A stretch of DNA of 7,246 nucleotides. Source: a bacterium. GTDB lineage: Bacteria; RBG-13-66-14. This document shows positions 1-5,688 of this stretch, piece by piece. The notes beneath the pieces are model-generated. The model was not told where the DNA came from and ran no database searches. It saw only the letters and a list, made by a program, of their open reading frames with translations. Numbering within the stretch: the first letter of the stretch is position 1; every line of letters begins with the position of its first letter. Position numbers and translations under genes: made by a program. Location of the stretch: positions 1 to 7,246 of the forward strand of contig DATKYS010000059.1 of NCBI GenBank assembly GCA_035528375.1. Direction: 5' to 3'.

Positions 1-594
1 GTGGGTGGCCACGATGACCGTGGTCCCGCGCGAGGCGATTTTGCGCAGCAGGTCCATGATTTTCTGCGAGAGGTCGGGATCCAGGTTGCCCGTCGGCTCG
101 TCGGCCAGCAGAAGCTCGGGGTCGCCGGAGATGGCGCGGGCGATGGCGACGCGCTGTTGCTCGCCGCCGGAAAGCTCCTCGGCGAAGGAATCGGCCCGTC
201 CCTCGAGCTCCACGATGCGCAGGATGGAGTCTATGCGCCGCCGGCGCTCGTCTTTGGACAGGCGCCGGATCCGCAGCGCGATGTCCAGGTTTTCCACGGT
301 GGTCCGCCGGGACAGAAGGCGGAAGTCCTGAAACACAACGCCGATCCGCCGCCGCAACCCGGGCAGGTGGCGGATTTTCAGGCGGTTCATGTCGTGCCCC
401 AGAACCGCGAGCTCGCCCTCCGTGGGGCGCTCCTCGCCGAAGAGGAGCTTGAGGAAAGTGGTCTTGCCGGCCCCGGAGGGACCGGTGAGGAAGGTGAACT
501 CGCCCTTGGGGAGCTCGAGGTTGACGTCGTGGAGGGCCAGGATGCCGCGGGAGTAGCGCATGGCGACGTGCTGGAAGATGGCGACTTGGACCAC
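1..594 (-). CDS. ftsE: FtsE-like cell-division ABC transporter ATP-binding protein (3' end cut by window edge)
   Basis: This is the ATPase of the FtsEX complex, which sits at the inner face of the division septum and activates periplasmic cell-wall hydrolases through FtsX. The visible 198 residues contain the full ABC core: Walker A GPSGAGKTT (38-46), Q-loop Gln89 in VVFQDFRLL, signature LSGGEQQ (141-147), Walker B LLLADE (161-166) followed by PTGNLDP, and the switch histidine as the last residue before the edge. The VVFQDFRLL stretch and the RY-x-x-G start of the fold are typical of FtsE rather than LolD or MacB. The GTG start at 594 is chosen because AGAGGA (606-601) lies 6 bases upstream and the N-terminus then has the usual FtsE length. 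The gene has its own promoter downstream of thiL. ftsX would be expected just beyond the left edge. About 20-30 C-terminal residues are missing. LolD-type exporter ATPase is the main alternative. Confidence 0.93.
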   Translation of the reverse strand, partial: MVQVAIFQHVAMRYSRGILALHDVNLELPKGEFTFLTGPSGAGKTTFLKLLFGEERPTEGELAVLGHDMNRLKIRHLPGLRRRIGVVFQDFRLLSRRTTVENLDIALRIRRLSKDERRRRIDSILRIVELEGRADSFAEELSGGEQQRVAIARAISGDPELLLADEPTGNLDPDLSQKIMDLLRKIASRGTTVIVATH

Positions 595-640
595 GGGGGT
601 TCCTCTGCGCTAACTCAATGTCAGTCTTAAAGTTGAGGTG

Positions 641-669
641 ATTATAGTCCAGGGCCGGTCGGAGGTCAA
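641..669 (-). promoter_or_regulatory. Sigma-70 promoter of ftsE
   Basis: On the minus strand, TTGACC (669-664) and a perfect TATAAT (646-641) are separated by exactly 17 bases. Transcription should start near 634, giving a leader of about 40 bases before the GTG at 594. It is one of the best promoter matches in the window and shows that ftsE can be transcribed independently of thiL. Confidence 0.8.
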
Positions 670-670
670 T

Positions 671-706
671 CCATATGGGGCGGCCCGGGGGGGTCGCCCC
701 GCATGG
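671..706 (-). terminator. GC-rich hairpin after thiL, possible terminator
   Basis: A 36-base imperfect inverted repeat has outer arms CCAT/ATGG and a GGGGCG/CGCCCC core closing a C-rich loop. It lies between the thiL stop (723) and the -35 of the ftsE promoter (669), where a terminator for the upstream operon would be expected. There is no U-tract after the stem, so intrinsic termination is uncertain; it could instead be a 3'-end stabilising or pausing structure. Confidence 0.45.
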
Positions 707-722
707 AATCGTGTGTAAAACG

Positions 723-1838
723 CTATTCCGTCGCGCCGCCGAAGTGGCTGAACATCGGACCGGGCAGCTCCCGGCGCACGCCGTCGAGGCCGAGGAGGCG
801 GACCCCCTCCTCCCGGGGGAGCACCTTGCCGATGGGCACGAGGCCCTTCTCGCGCTGCTCGAGCCCCGCGGGCCCGGTGACCAGCAGCCGGAAATCCTCG
901 CCGCCGCCCAGGGCCAGACGCACCGGCTCGATTCCCATGGCTTCGGCGACCACCACGAGCGTCGGCGGTAGAAGCAGGCGGTCCTCGGAAACCTGCACCC
1001 CCACGTCGGAGGCCTCCGCGAGAAGCCGGAGCTGCTCGGAGAGGGAATCGGAGGTGTCGGCGCAGGTGGTGAGCCGGGTGTCGCGCCAGAGTCGGACGCC
1101 GAGCTCCAGCTCGACTTCCGGCCACAGGAAGGCCTTGCGCAGCTTCTCGGAGCCGGAGAAGGTGGTTTTCTGGTTCGTTAAAAGCCAGAAGCCCCCCGCG
1201 GCCATCCCGGTGGGACCGCTCAGGTAGATCGTGTTGCCGGGCTTCGCCCCCGCCCTGCCCCCGGGCGCCCAGGTGCTGGGGCGCTGGCCGATGACGCAGA
1301 TGTCCAGGTAGATGGGCCCCCGGGTCGTGGCCAGGTCGCCGCCGACGAAGGCCAGCTTCGACCAGCCCCCGCTGGAAAAAGGCGCGGACAACTCATCGGC
1401 CGCCCAGGCCAGCCCGCGGAAAACCTGCTCGAGGGTCTCCAGCCTGACCTCCGGCGATGCAGCCACGGCGATGGTGGCCCAGAGAGGCGTGGCGCCGAAG
1501 GGGGCCAGATCGCTCACCGCCGCGGCCAGGGCCCGCCGGCCGACCGCCTCCTCCCCCATGAGCTCGAGGTCGAAGTGGGTGCCCTCGACCTGCTGGTCAC
1601 AGGTGATCACCAGATCGAACCCGGCGTTCGGGGTGACCACGGCGGCGTCGTGGCCCGGCCCGACGCGCACACCGCGCATCAGCGGGGGCCTGAATCGCCC
1701 GCTGCCGCTGGAGGGCTGCCTGTCCTCGCGAGAGGTGCGCAGGACGTCAGTCTCGGCGACCCGCGTCGGGCTGTCCGACAACAAGATAGCGGTCAGCCGC
1801 TTGATGATGTCCTGCTCTGACAATTCCTTTAAATGCAT
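723..1838 (-). CDS. thiL: Thiamine-monophosphate kinase (ThiL), divergent
   Basis: ThiL phosphorylates thiamine monophosphate with ATP to thiamine diphosphate, the last step of cofactor synthesis in the cytoplasm. Family motifs occur in order (numbering from the ATG at 1841): GPGHDAAVV (61-69), CDQQVEGTHF (81-90), SDLAPFGATP (110-119), VGGDLATTRG (166-175), the RAGAKPGNTIYLSGPTG block (196-212), TSDSLSEQL (263-271) and GGGEDFRLL (312-320). Two usual motifs are altered: GDDAA is GHDAA and SDGL is SDSL. The usual RPxPR segment reads FLWPEVEL. Against E. coli ThiL the N-terminus carries about 35 extra residues, polar and proline-rich, before the first motif. Two in-frame ATGs exist (1841 and 1838); AGGAG at 1849-1845 gives 3- or 6-base spacing, so 1838 is preferred. 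It is the last gene of the transporter-PhoU-thiL operon. Another member of the AIR synthase/ThiL/HypE superfamily is less likely. Confidence 0.88.
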   Translation of the reverse strand: MHLKELSEQDIIKRLTAILLSDSPTRVAETDVLRTSREDRQPSSGSGRFRPPLMRGVRVGPGHDAAVVTPNAGFDLVITCDQQVEGTHFDLELMGEEAVGRRALAAAVSDLAPFGATPLWATIAVAASPEVRLETLEQVFRGLAWAADELSAPFSSGGWSKLAFVGGDLATTRGPIYLDICVIGQRPSTWAPGGRAGAKPGNTIYLSGPTGMAAGGFWLLTNQKTTFSGSEKLRKAFLWPEVELELGVRLWRDTRLTTCADTSDSLSEQLRLLAEASDVGVQVSEDRLLLPPTLVVVAEAMGIEPVRLALGGGEDFRLLVTGPAGLEQREKGLVPIGKVLPREEGVRLLGLDGVRRELPGPMFSHFGGATE

Positions 1839-1844
1839 CATGTG

Positions 1845-1850
1845 CTCCTA
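1845..1850 (-). promoter_or_regulatory. thiL ribosome binding site overlapping the upstream stop codon
   Basis: On the minus strand TAGGAG contains both the TAG stop of the PhoU-domain gene (1850-1848) and the AGGAG Shine-Dalgarno of thiL. This arrangement implies translational coupling and helps decide the thiL start, because the second ATG (1838) has the better 6-base spacing. Confidence 0.75.
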
Positions 1851-2537
1851 ATCCAGCTCCTTGGCATCCGCGGGGTCCCCGTCGTACTGGTAGCTGACCC
1901 AGTCGAAGGGGTTGATGACCGTCGAGGCCACGTTCATCAGGTGGGCGCTGATCCGCTTCAGGTAACGGCACACCAGGACCGCCATCACCGCGTCCTTCAC
2001 CGACAGGTCGGTTTTGACGAAGAGCTCGTTGATCAGCTCGTTGGTCTTCGCGGACACGTTCTTGTGGTTTACCAGTACCTGTTGGGCGGCCCCGGCGTCC
2101 AGCTCCATGAAGCCCTTCAGCGTGAGCCCGAAACCGTCCTTCACCAGTTCCTCGGTCGCCAGGAGCTCGGCGAGGCGGTGGTACTTCGATTCGAGGATGG
2201 GACCGGGGTACGCCACGGCCACCTCGTAGAGGTTCTTCGTGAAGTCGCCCACCCTCTCCAGGTCTATGTTCACGTTCAGGAGAACGAGACCCGCCATGGG
2301 ATTGTCCCCCGGTTTGACCACCAGGTGCTCGGCGATGAGGCGCCGGATCTCCCGGTTGAGGTGGTTGACGAACCGGTCCCTCCCGTACACGTCCACGTCG
2401 GGCTTGACACCGTGCAGGAGGTACTCCCGGACGTAGGAGTAGGTTTTAGCCACGGTCTCGATCATGGCCTGCGTCTTTTCCAGGGCCTGGTTCAAGAGCC
2501 CCTTGCTCCGCCAGGCCTCCATGAACTTCTCAAACAT
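1848..2537 (-). CDS. PhoU-domain protein, second metal motif degenerate
   Basis: PhoU proteins are all-helical, peripheral cytoplasmic proteins made of two similar three-helix bundles. They bind metal clusters and regulate phosphate transporters or phosphate sensing. The 229-residue length fits a stand-alone two-domain PhoU. The first-bundle signature is clear: IDLERVGDFTKNL (91-103), with the E-R-x-G-D core. The matching second signature is recognisable as RYLKRISAHLMNVAS (191-205), but its usual E-R-I-G-D-H core reads K-R-I-S-A-H, so acidic metal ligands are replaced by Lys194 and Ala198. The gene lies 10 bases after the Na+/phosphate cotransporter gene; in many bacteria the PhoU domain is fused to the C-terminus of that transporter, so it probably regulates this neighbour. 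The Shine-Dalgarno GGGAAG (2548-2543) shares its first G with the transporter's TAG stop, with 5-base spacing to ATG. No PstSCAB or PhoR genes are in view, so the canonical PhoU role is not implied. Confidence 0.87.
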   Translation of the reverse strand: MFEKFMEAWRSKGLLNQALEKTQAMIETVAKTYSYVREYLLHGVKPDVDVYGRDRFVNHLNREIRRLIAEHLVVKPGDNPMAGLVLLNVNIDLERVGDFTKNLYEVAVAYPGPILESKYHRLAELLATEELVKDGFGLTLKGFMELDAGAAQQVLVNHKNVSAKTNELINELFVKTDLSVKDAVMAVLVCRYLKRISAHLMNVASTVINPFDWVSYQYDGDPADAKELD

Positions 2538-2547
2538 GGTCGCTTCC

Positions 2548-3684
2548 CTAGTTGAAGACGAAAATGACGAGGACGGGAATCAGGAAGAAAATAACACCGA
2601 TGAACACGATGGCGACGGCTCGATTTTTCTTGACCAGATTGCTGAGTGTCTTGGCCAGCGTGAGCGGCACCACGCGCAGGGGATAGAAAATGGCTATTCC
2701 GAAGACGTTGAAGAACATGTGGACGAAGGCCACCGCGAGACCGGCCGGCTCACCCGCCGCCAGGGCGGCCAGGAGCGCGGTCACCGTCGTACCCACGTTC
2801 GCGCCCAAAGTGTAGGGGAAAACCTGTTCCACCGTCAACAGCGCCGCCCCAACGAGGGGGACCACCAGGGAGGTAGTGACGGAGCTGGACTGGACGATGG
2901 CGGTGAACAGGAGCCCGAGAACGAAAGCCCTGATCGGCGTCTTGAAGAGATAACCGTGGAGAACCCGCTCGAACCGCTCGATCAACAGGCTACGTATCAG
3001 CTTCACCAGGTACCGGAGCGAGACGAACAGGAGGGCCAGGGCGATTGCCAGGGCCAGCCAGTATGTCCCTCCGGTGAGCCCGATTATGTGGTCCACAATG
3101 GGATCGGTGACAGCGTTCAGGGGGCTCATGAAGGCGAAGCCGCCGCCGCCGCCGGTCGCCGAGACACCGGCCAGCCAGCACCCGAGCTTTTCCAGGGGGT
3201 GGAAGAGGTACTCGACGGGCATCAACACCGCGACGGCGCAGATGTTGAACATGTCGTGGACGGTCGCCCCGGCCATTGCGCGGTGGAACTCGTCCCGCCG
3301 GGTGATGTGGGTCAGGCTGACGATGGTGTTGGTGATGGTGGTGCCGATGTTCGCCCCCAGGACGATGGGTACCGCCACGCCGATGCCCATGGAACCGGTG
3401 GCGACCAAAGCCACCAGCATGCTGGTGACGGTGGAGGAGCTCTGGATGATGCTGGTGGTCAGGATGCCCACGAAGAGGCCGACGATGGGGCTGGAGGTTC
3501 CCGCGACCAGGCCCTCGGCGAAATCCTGGCCGAACCCCTTGAAGGACGAGCCCATCAGCTTGATGGACAGCATGAAGAGGTACAGAAAGGCGAGGACGCC
3601 GAATATCTTTAAGACGCTGAGAAACGGGGACGCAGCCTGCGGTTTGGTCCGCCCCGCTTCCCGGTCCGCCCGTGGTTCGTCCAT
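2548..3684 (-). CDS. Na+/phosphate cotransporter family protein (NptA/YjbB type, without fused PhoU domain)
   Basis: This is a polytopic inner-membrane protein of the type II Na+/Pi cotransporter family (Na_Pi_cotrans domain), moving phosphate with sodium. The internal duplication typical of the family is plain: repeat 1 has QSSSTVTS (81-88), LGANIGTT (109-116) and VHDMFN (142-147); repeat 2 has QSSSVTTS (265-272), LGANVGTT (293-300) and VHMFFN (321-326). Hydrophobic helices begin near residue 21 and the chain ends in a hydrophobic segment, so the PhoU domain that family members often carry is instead encoded by the next gene. The reading frame is open back to 3891, but the promoter at 3767-3738 lies inside that extension, so the ATG at 3684 is chosen (378 residues). 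It has no convincing Shine-Dalgarno at the usual distance, the nearest GAGG being about 19 bases upstream. Related YjbB proteins export phosphate, so transport direction is open. Confidence 0.9.
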   Translation of the reverse strand: MDEPRADREAGRTKPQAASPFLSVLKIFGVLAFLYLFMLSIKLMGSSFKGFGQDFAEGLVAGTSSPIVGLFVGILTTSIIQSSSTVTSMLVALVATGSMGIGVAVPIVLGANIGTTITNTIVSLTHITRRDEFHRAMAGATVHDMFNICAVAVLMPVEYLFHPLEKLGCWLAGVSATGGGGGFAFMSPLNAVTDPIVDHIIGLTGGTYWLALAIALALLFVSLRYLVKLIRSLLIERFERVLHGYLFKTPIRAFVLGLLFTAIVQSSSVTTSLVVPLVGAALLTVEQVFPYTLGANVGTTVTALLAALAAGEPAGLAVAFVHMFFNVFGIAIFYPLRVVPLTLAKTLSNLVKKNRAVAIVFIGVIFFLIPVLVIFVFN

Positions 3685-3737
3685 TTCAGGGATAAACAGG
3701 CACCTCGGCGCAGTGTGAAAACCGTTACAAAAAGGAC

Positions 3738-3767
3738 ATATTACGGGGGGGTGGTGAGGATTGTCAA
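3738..3767 (-). promoter_or_regulatory. Sigma-70 promoter of the transporter-PhoU-thiL operon, with a poly-G tract in the spacer
   Basis: On the minus strand a perfect -35 TTGACA (3767-3762) is followed after 18 bases by TAATAT (3743-3738). Seven G on the plus strand (3745-3751) fill the spacer next to the -10, so tract length directly sets promoter spacing. The start site is expected near 3731, leaving a leader of about 47 bases to the ATG at 3684 and ruling out translation from the far upstream ATG at 3891. Confidence 0.72.
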
Positions 3768-3889
3768 CAACACGGGGTGCGGCGGCGACGGGATGCCGGA
3801 GCGTCGGGGAGGCGGGCGCGAAGCGCGGCAATCCAGGGGTGAGCGTCGGTTTTCGGTCGGGGGGAAGGAAACCGGGAGCGCGCCGGGGC

Positions 3890-3926
3890 AAAAAAAATGG
3901 AAATTAGCTCTACCCTGTGCTAAACT
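3890..3926 (+). promoter_or_regulatory. Extended -10 promoter of first barrel gene, with A-tract
   Basis: TAAACT (3921-3926) is preceded by TGC, an extended -10 motif, and by TGGAAA (3898-3903) at 17-base spacing as a weak -35. A run of eight A (3890-3897) directly upstream resembles an UP element. The CTGTGCTAAACT core matches the promoter core of the second barrel gene at 11 of 12 bases. The leader would be about 78 bases. Confidence 0.55.
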
Positions 3927-4010
3927 TACGTAATCTTTTCCGGGTTGAGTTTGCGGTTCTGTAGTTATCAACGTCTCTTTGCCCGAAAGGGCTCAAGCAA
4001 AGGAGAAACC

Positions 4011-4661
4011 GTGAAAAAGCTTCTGCCGCTTCTTCTGGTTCTGGCGCTGATCATGCCGGCCACGGCTCTGAACAAAGACGGCCTGTTGTCCATCGGCGGC
4101 CGGGTCTTCTACTGGCTCCCCATGGGTGACTTCGCCAACGCTTACACCAGCTCGGTGGGCTTCGGCGCGAAGGTGGGCTACGGCCTGGCCGAAAACTTCG
4201 AGTTCCTCGGCGAGGCGTGGTACGGCATGGCCGGCTTCAACGAGGACTTCTGGGGCGATACGAACCTTGGCGATGAGGATACCACCTACTACCTGGTGAC
4301 CTTCCAGCTGGGCGGCCGGTTGAACCTCTCCCCTTACAGCCCCTTCGACCCGTACGTCCAGGTCGGCGCCGGTTACTACTCCTGGGCGTACACCAAGGTT
4401 GACAATGAGGCCGGAACCTACACCTACGGCGATGCCTCAGTAGACAAGTTCGGCATCAACCTGCGCGCCGGCGGTGAGTTCTTCACCTCCAACCAGATGA
4501 GCGTGGACGTGGGCCTGGAGTGGAACTCCATCTTCGGCGTCACCGTGCCGATCAAGGACTGGCACGACCCCGACGACCACAGCCAGGGCTGGGATTACGA
4601 CACCGAGGACCAGACGGTCAACATCCTCACCTTCGGCATCGGGCTGAACCTCTACTTCTAG
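4011..4661 (+). CDS. Small outer-membrane beta-barrel protein, copy 1 (function unknown)
   Basis: The 216-residue protein begins with a classical signal peptide: KK at 2-3, a leucine-rich core, and ATA at 17-19 with cleavage expected before Leu20. The rest shows alternating hydrophobic and polar strands rich in Gly, Tyr and Phe and ends in GLNLYF, with the terminal aromatic residue recognised by the BAM assembly machinery. This fits an 8-stranded or similarly small barrel of the OmpA/OmpW-like porin-fold type in the outer membrane. Two likely loops (about 76-92 and 183-202) are strongly acidic. The GTG start at 4011 is chosen over the ATG at 3945 because AGGAG (4001-4005) lies 5 bases upstream and the signal peptide begins there. 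It is paralogous to the next gene, sharing WLPMG, FDP(Y/F)VQ, GGEFFT and ILT-GLNLY. No specific substrate or role can be named. Confidence 0.85.
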   Translation: MKKLLPLLLVLALIMPATALNKDGLLSIGGRVFYWLPMGDFANAYTSSVGFGAKVGYGLAENFEFLGEAWYGMAGFNEDFWGDTNLGDEDTTYYLVTFQLGGRLNLSPYSPFDPYVQVGAGYYSWAYTKVDNEAGTYTYGDASVDKFGINLRAGGEFFTSNQMSVDVGLEWNSIFGVTVPIKDWHDPDDHSQGWDYDTEDQTVNILTFGIGLNLYF

Positions 4662-4682
4662 TCGCCTGAAGATTCAGTGATG

Positions 4683-4712
4683 AGGGGGCCCCGCGGGGTC
4701 CCCTTAACTTTT
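4683..4712 (+). terminator. Rho-independent terminator after first barrel gene
   Basis: A stem of eight or nine base pairs (4684-4692 with 4695-4703, one G-U pair) closes a tiny loop and is followed by TTAACTTTT. It lies 22 bases after the stop codon. The T-tract is interrupted, so termination may be partial, but the next gene has its own promoter. Confidence 0.7.
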
Positions 4713-4756
4713 GGGGTGCTCCATCCACCCGCCGGTCAGGAACCGAACGACGGTCC

Positions 4757-4786
4757 TTGGGCGTATTAAACGGGCTGTGCTATACT
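4757..4786 (+). promoter_or_regulatory. Extended -10 promoter of second barrel gene
   Basis: TATACT (4781-4786) is preceded by TGC (extended -10) and by TTGGGC (4757-4762) at 18-base spacing. Transcription should begin near 4793, about 23 bases before the GTG start. The core CTGTGCTATACT nearly repeats the promoter core of the first barrel gene. Confidence 0.68.
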
Positions 4787-4815
4787 AAACCCGTCCGACC
4801 GACCGGGAGTCAATC

Positions 4816-5481
4816 GTGCGCAACTTGTTGATAGCAGGCCTGATATTGTTTCTCTGCCTCCCCGCGGCGGCGATAGACAAGACCGGCCTCTTCTCCGTGG
4901 GGCCTCAGCTGGCCATCTGGCTCCCAATGGGGCCGATAAACCAGTCGGTCCTCGAGCAGGGCAGCTTCGGGGGTCTGTTCAGTTTCGGCCTCGGCGAGGC
5001 GTGGTCCATCGTGGTCCGGGCGGCGCTGGACCTCGCCGGGAAGGATGGGGGTTACTTCGAGAACGCCTTCCCGGCGGGCTCCGACGTGGACTTTAACCTC
5101 TTCCAGGCGCACCTGGGCCTGCGGTGGAACATGACCCCCCGCGCCCGATTCGACCCCTTCGTCCAGTTCGGGGTGGGCTACTTCGGCTGGCCGGTGTACG
5201 AGGGTGAGGATCCGGTAACCATCCGGGGGAGACAGATGTACGAGTCGCTGACGACGGAGCGCGACCCCACCCGGGGGCAGGTTTTCAGCGGCTGGGTCGC
5301 CGTCGGCGGCGAGTTCTTCACCGATGCCGCCCTCTCCCTGGAGTTCGAGATAGGCTACGACGCCGTCTTCGACTTCCCCCGGCCAATCAAGGAGGAGACC
5401 GAGGACCTGGTGGGCTGGAACTACGAGGAGGAACTCCTCCACATCCTCACCCTGGGTCTCGGGCTCAACCTCTACATCTGA
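4816..5481 (+). CDS. Small outer-membrane beta-barrel protein, copy 2 (function unknown)
   Basis: The 221-residue protein is a diverged tandem paralogue of the preceding gene. It has a signal peptide with AAA at 17-19 (cleavage before Ile20), then the shared landmarks WLPMG (35-39), FDPFVQ (112-117), GGEFFT (164-169), RPIK (189-192) and the C-terminal strand LTLGLGLNLYI. The last residue is Ile rather than the usual Phe/Tyr/Trp, preceded by Tyr, so the barrel-assembly signal is slightly off-consensus. Cys14 in the signal peptide lacks the small residues of a lipobox and is not conserved in copy 1, so a lipoprotein is unlikely. The GTG start at 4816 is supported by GGGAG (4805-4809) six bases upstream and by alignment of the signal peptides. 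Separate promoters suggest the two copies can be expressed independently. Pairwise similarity is concentrated in strands; the loops differ. The role is unknown. Confidence 0.84.
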   Translation: MRNLLIAGLILFLCLPAAAIDKTGLFSVGPQLAIWLPMGPINQSVLEQGSFGGLFSFGLGEAWSIVVRAALDLAGKDGGYFENAFPAGSDVDFNLFQAHLGLRWNMTPRARFDPFVQFGVGYFGWPVYEGEDPVTIRGRQMYESLTTERDPTRGQVFSGWVAVGGEFFTDAALSLEFEIGYDAVFDFPRPIKEETEDLVGWNYEEELLHILTLGLGLNLYI

Positions 5482-5553
5482 GGGTGAGGGTTGCGATAAT
5501 GCCGGGGCGGGCCTCTACGCCCGTTCGCCGACTCATCCGCCACCGTGATAAAT

Positions 5554-5580
5554 GTAGGGCGGGGACTTTAGTCCCCGCCG
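5554..5580 (+). repeat. Palindromic element A (GTAG + 10-2-10 hairpin)
   Basis: GTAG (5554-5557) is followed by a perfect 10-bp inverted repeat, GGCGGGGACT with AGTCCCCGCC, around a TT centre, then G. TTGTTT follows, so it could also terminate the barrel transcript. Its size and flanks match element B in inverted orientation, marking both as members of one repeat family. Confidence 0.75.
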
Positions 5581-5624
5581 TTGTTTAGACAATCTTCACG
5601 CTCTCTCCTGCACATAGAGCGGAG

Positions 5625-5651
5625 CGGGCCGACCTGAAGGTCGGCCCCTAC
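5625..5651 (-). repeat. Palindromic element B (inverted copy of the element A architecture)
   Basis: Read on the minus strand, GTAG (5651-5648) is followed by a perfect 10-bp inverted repeat, GGGCCGACCT with AGGTCGGCCC, around a TC centre, then G. The layout equals element A base for base in length, but arm sequence differs in a compensated way. Such short GTAGGG-type palindromes are, from memory, common between genes of environmental bacteria. Confidence 0.72.
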
Positions 5652-5688
5652 GTCATCGTAATATGTAGGGTATAGGTTGGCGCGCTCC

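Larger units (their letters stand above)
3685..4010. other. Divergent intergenic region between transporter operon and first barrel gene
   Basis: This 326-base gap holds the minus-strand promoter of the transporter operon (3738-3767) and the plus-strand promoter of the first barrel gene (3898-3926) with an A8 tract before it. The stretch between about 3770 and 3889 is strongly G-rich on the plus strand and shows no convincing gene, RNA gene or Pho-box-like tandem repeat. Confidence 0.7.

Noticed and set aside
7-600. Plus-strand frames opposite ftsE at the left edge
   Set aside because: They are antisense to an unmistakable ABC ATPase with all motifs in order and carry no motifs of their own.
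1842-1860. Possible TPP riboswitch ahead of thiL
   Set aside because: thiL starts inside the previous gene's 3' end with no leader, so there is no room for an aptamer. The operon leader near 3731-3684 is also too short for one.
1833-2555. Plus-strand open frame (240 codons) opposite the PhoU gene
   Set aside because: It is Val/His/Leu/Gln-rich without recognisable motifs and antisense to the PhoU-domain gene with clear motifs and SD; no promoter or SD supports it.
2464-3612. Long plus-strand open frame (382 codons) opposite the transporter gene
   Set aside because: Its translation is a low-complexity mix of Gln, His, Asp, Glu and Gly without family motifs, and it lies antisense to a well-supported membrane protein. 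It is a by-product of high GC content.
3768-3889. G-quadruplex or hidden RNA gene in the G-rich part of the divergent intergenic region
   Set aside because: G runs are irregularly spaced with long loops, and no tRNA-like or conserved RNA fold was recognised. Composition alone is not enough.
3685-3891. N-terminal extension of the transporter frame with a CPFCNGFH segment resembling a zinc-binding knuckle
   Set aside because: The operon promoter (3767-3738) lies inside it, so most of it is upstream of the expected transcript start, and it is proline- and arginine-rich like random GC-rich sequence.
4816-4875. Lipobox around Cys14 of the second barrel protein
   Set aside because: The residues before Cys are LFL rather than the small residues of a lipobox, a good AAA signal-peptidase I site follows, and the paralogue has no Cys there.
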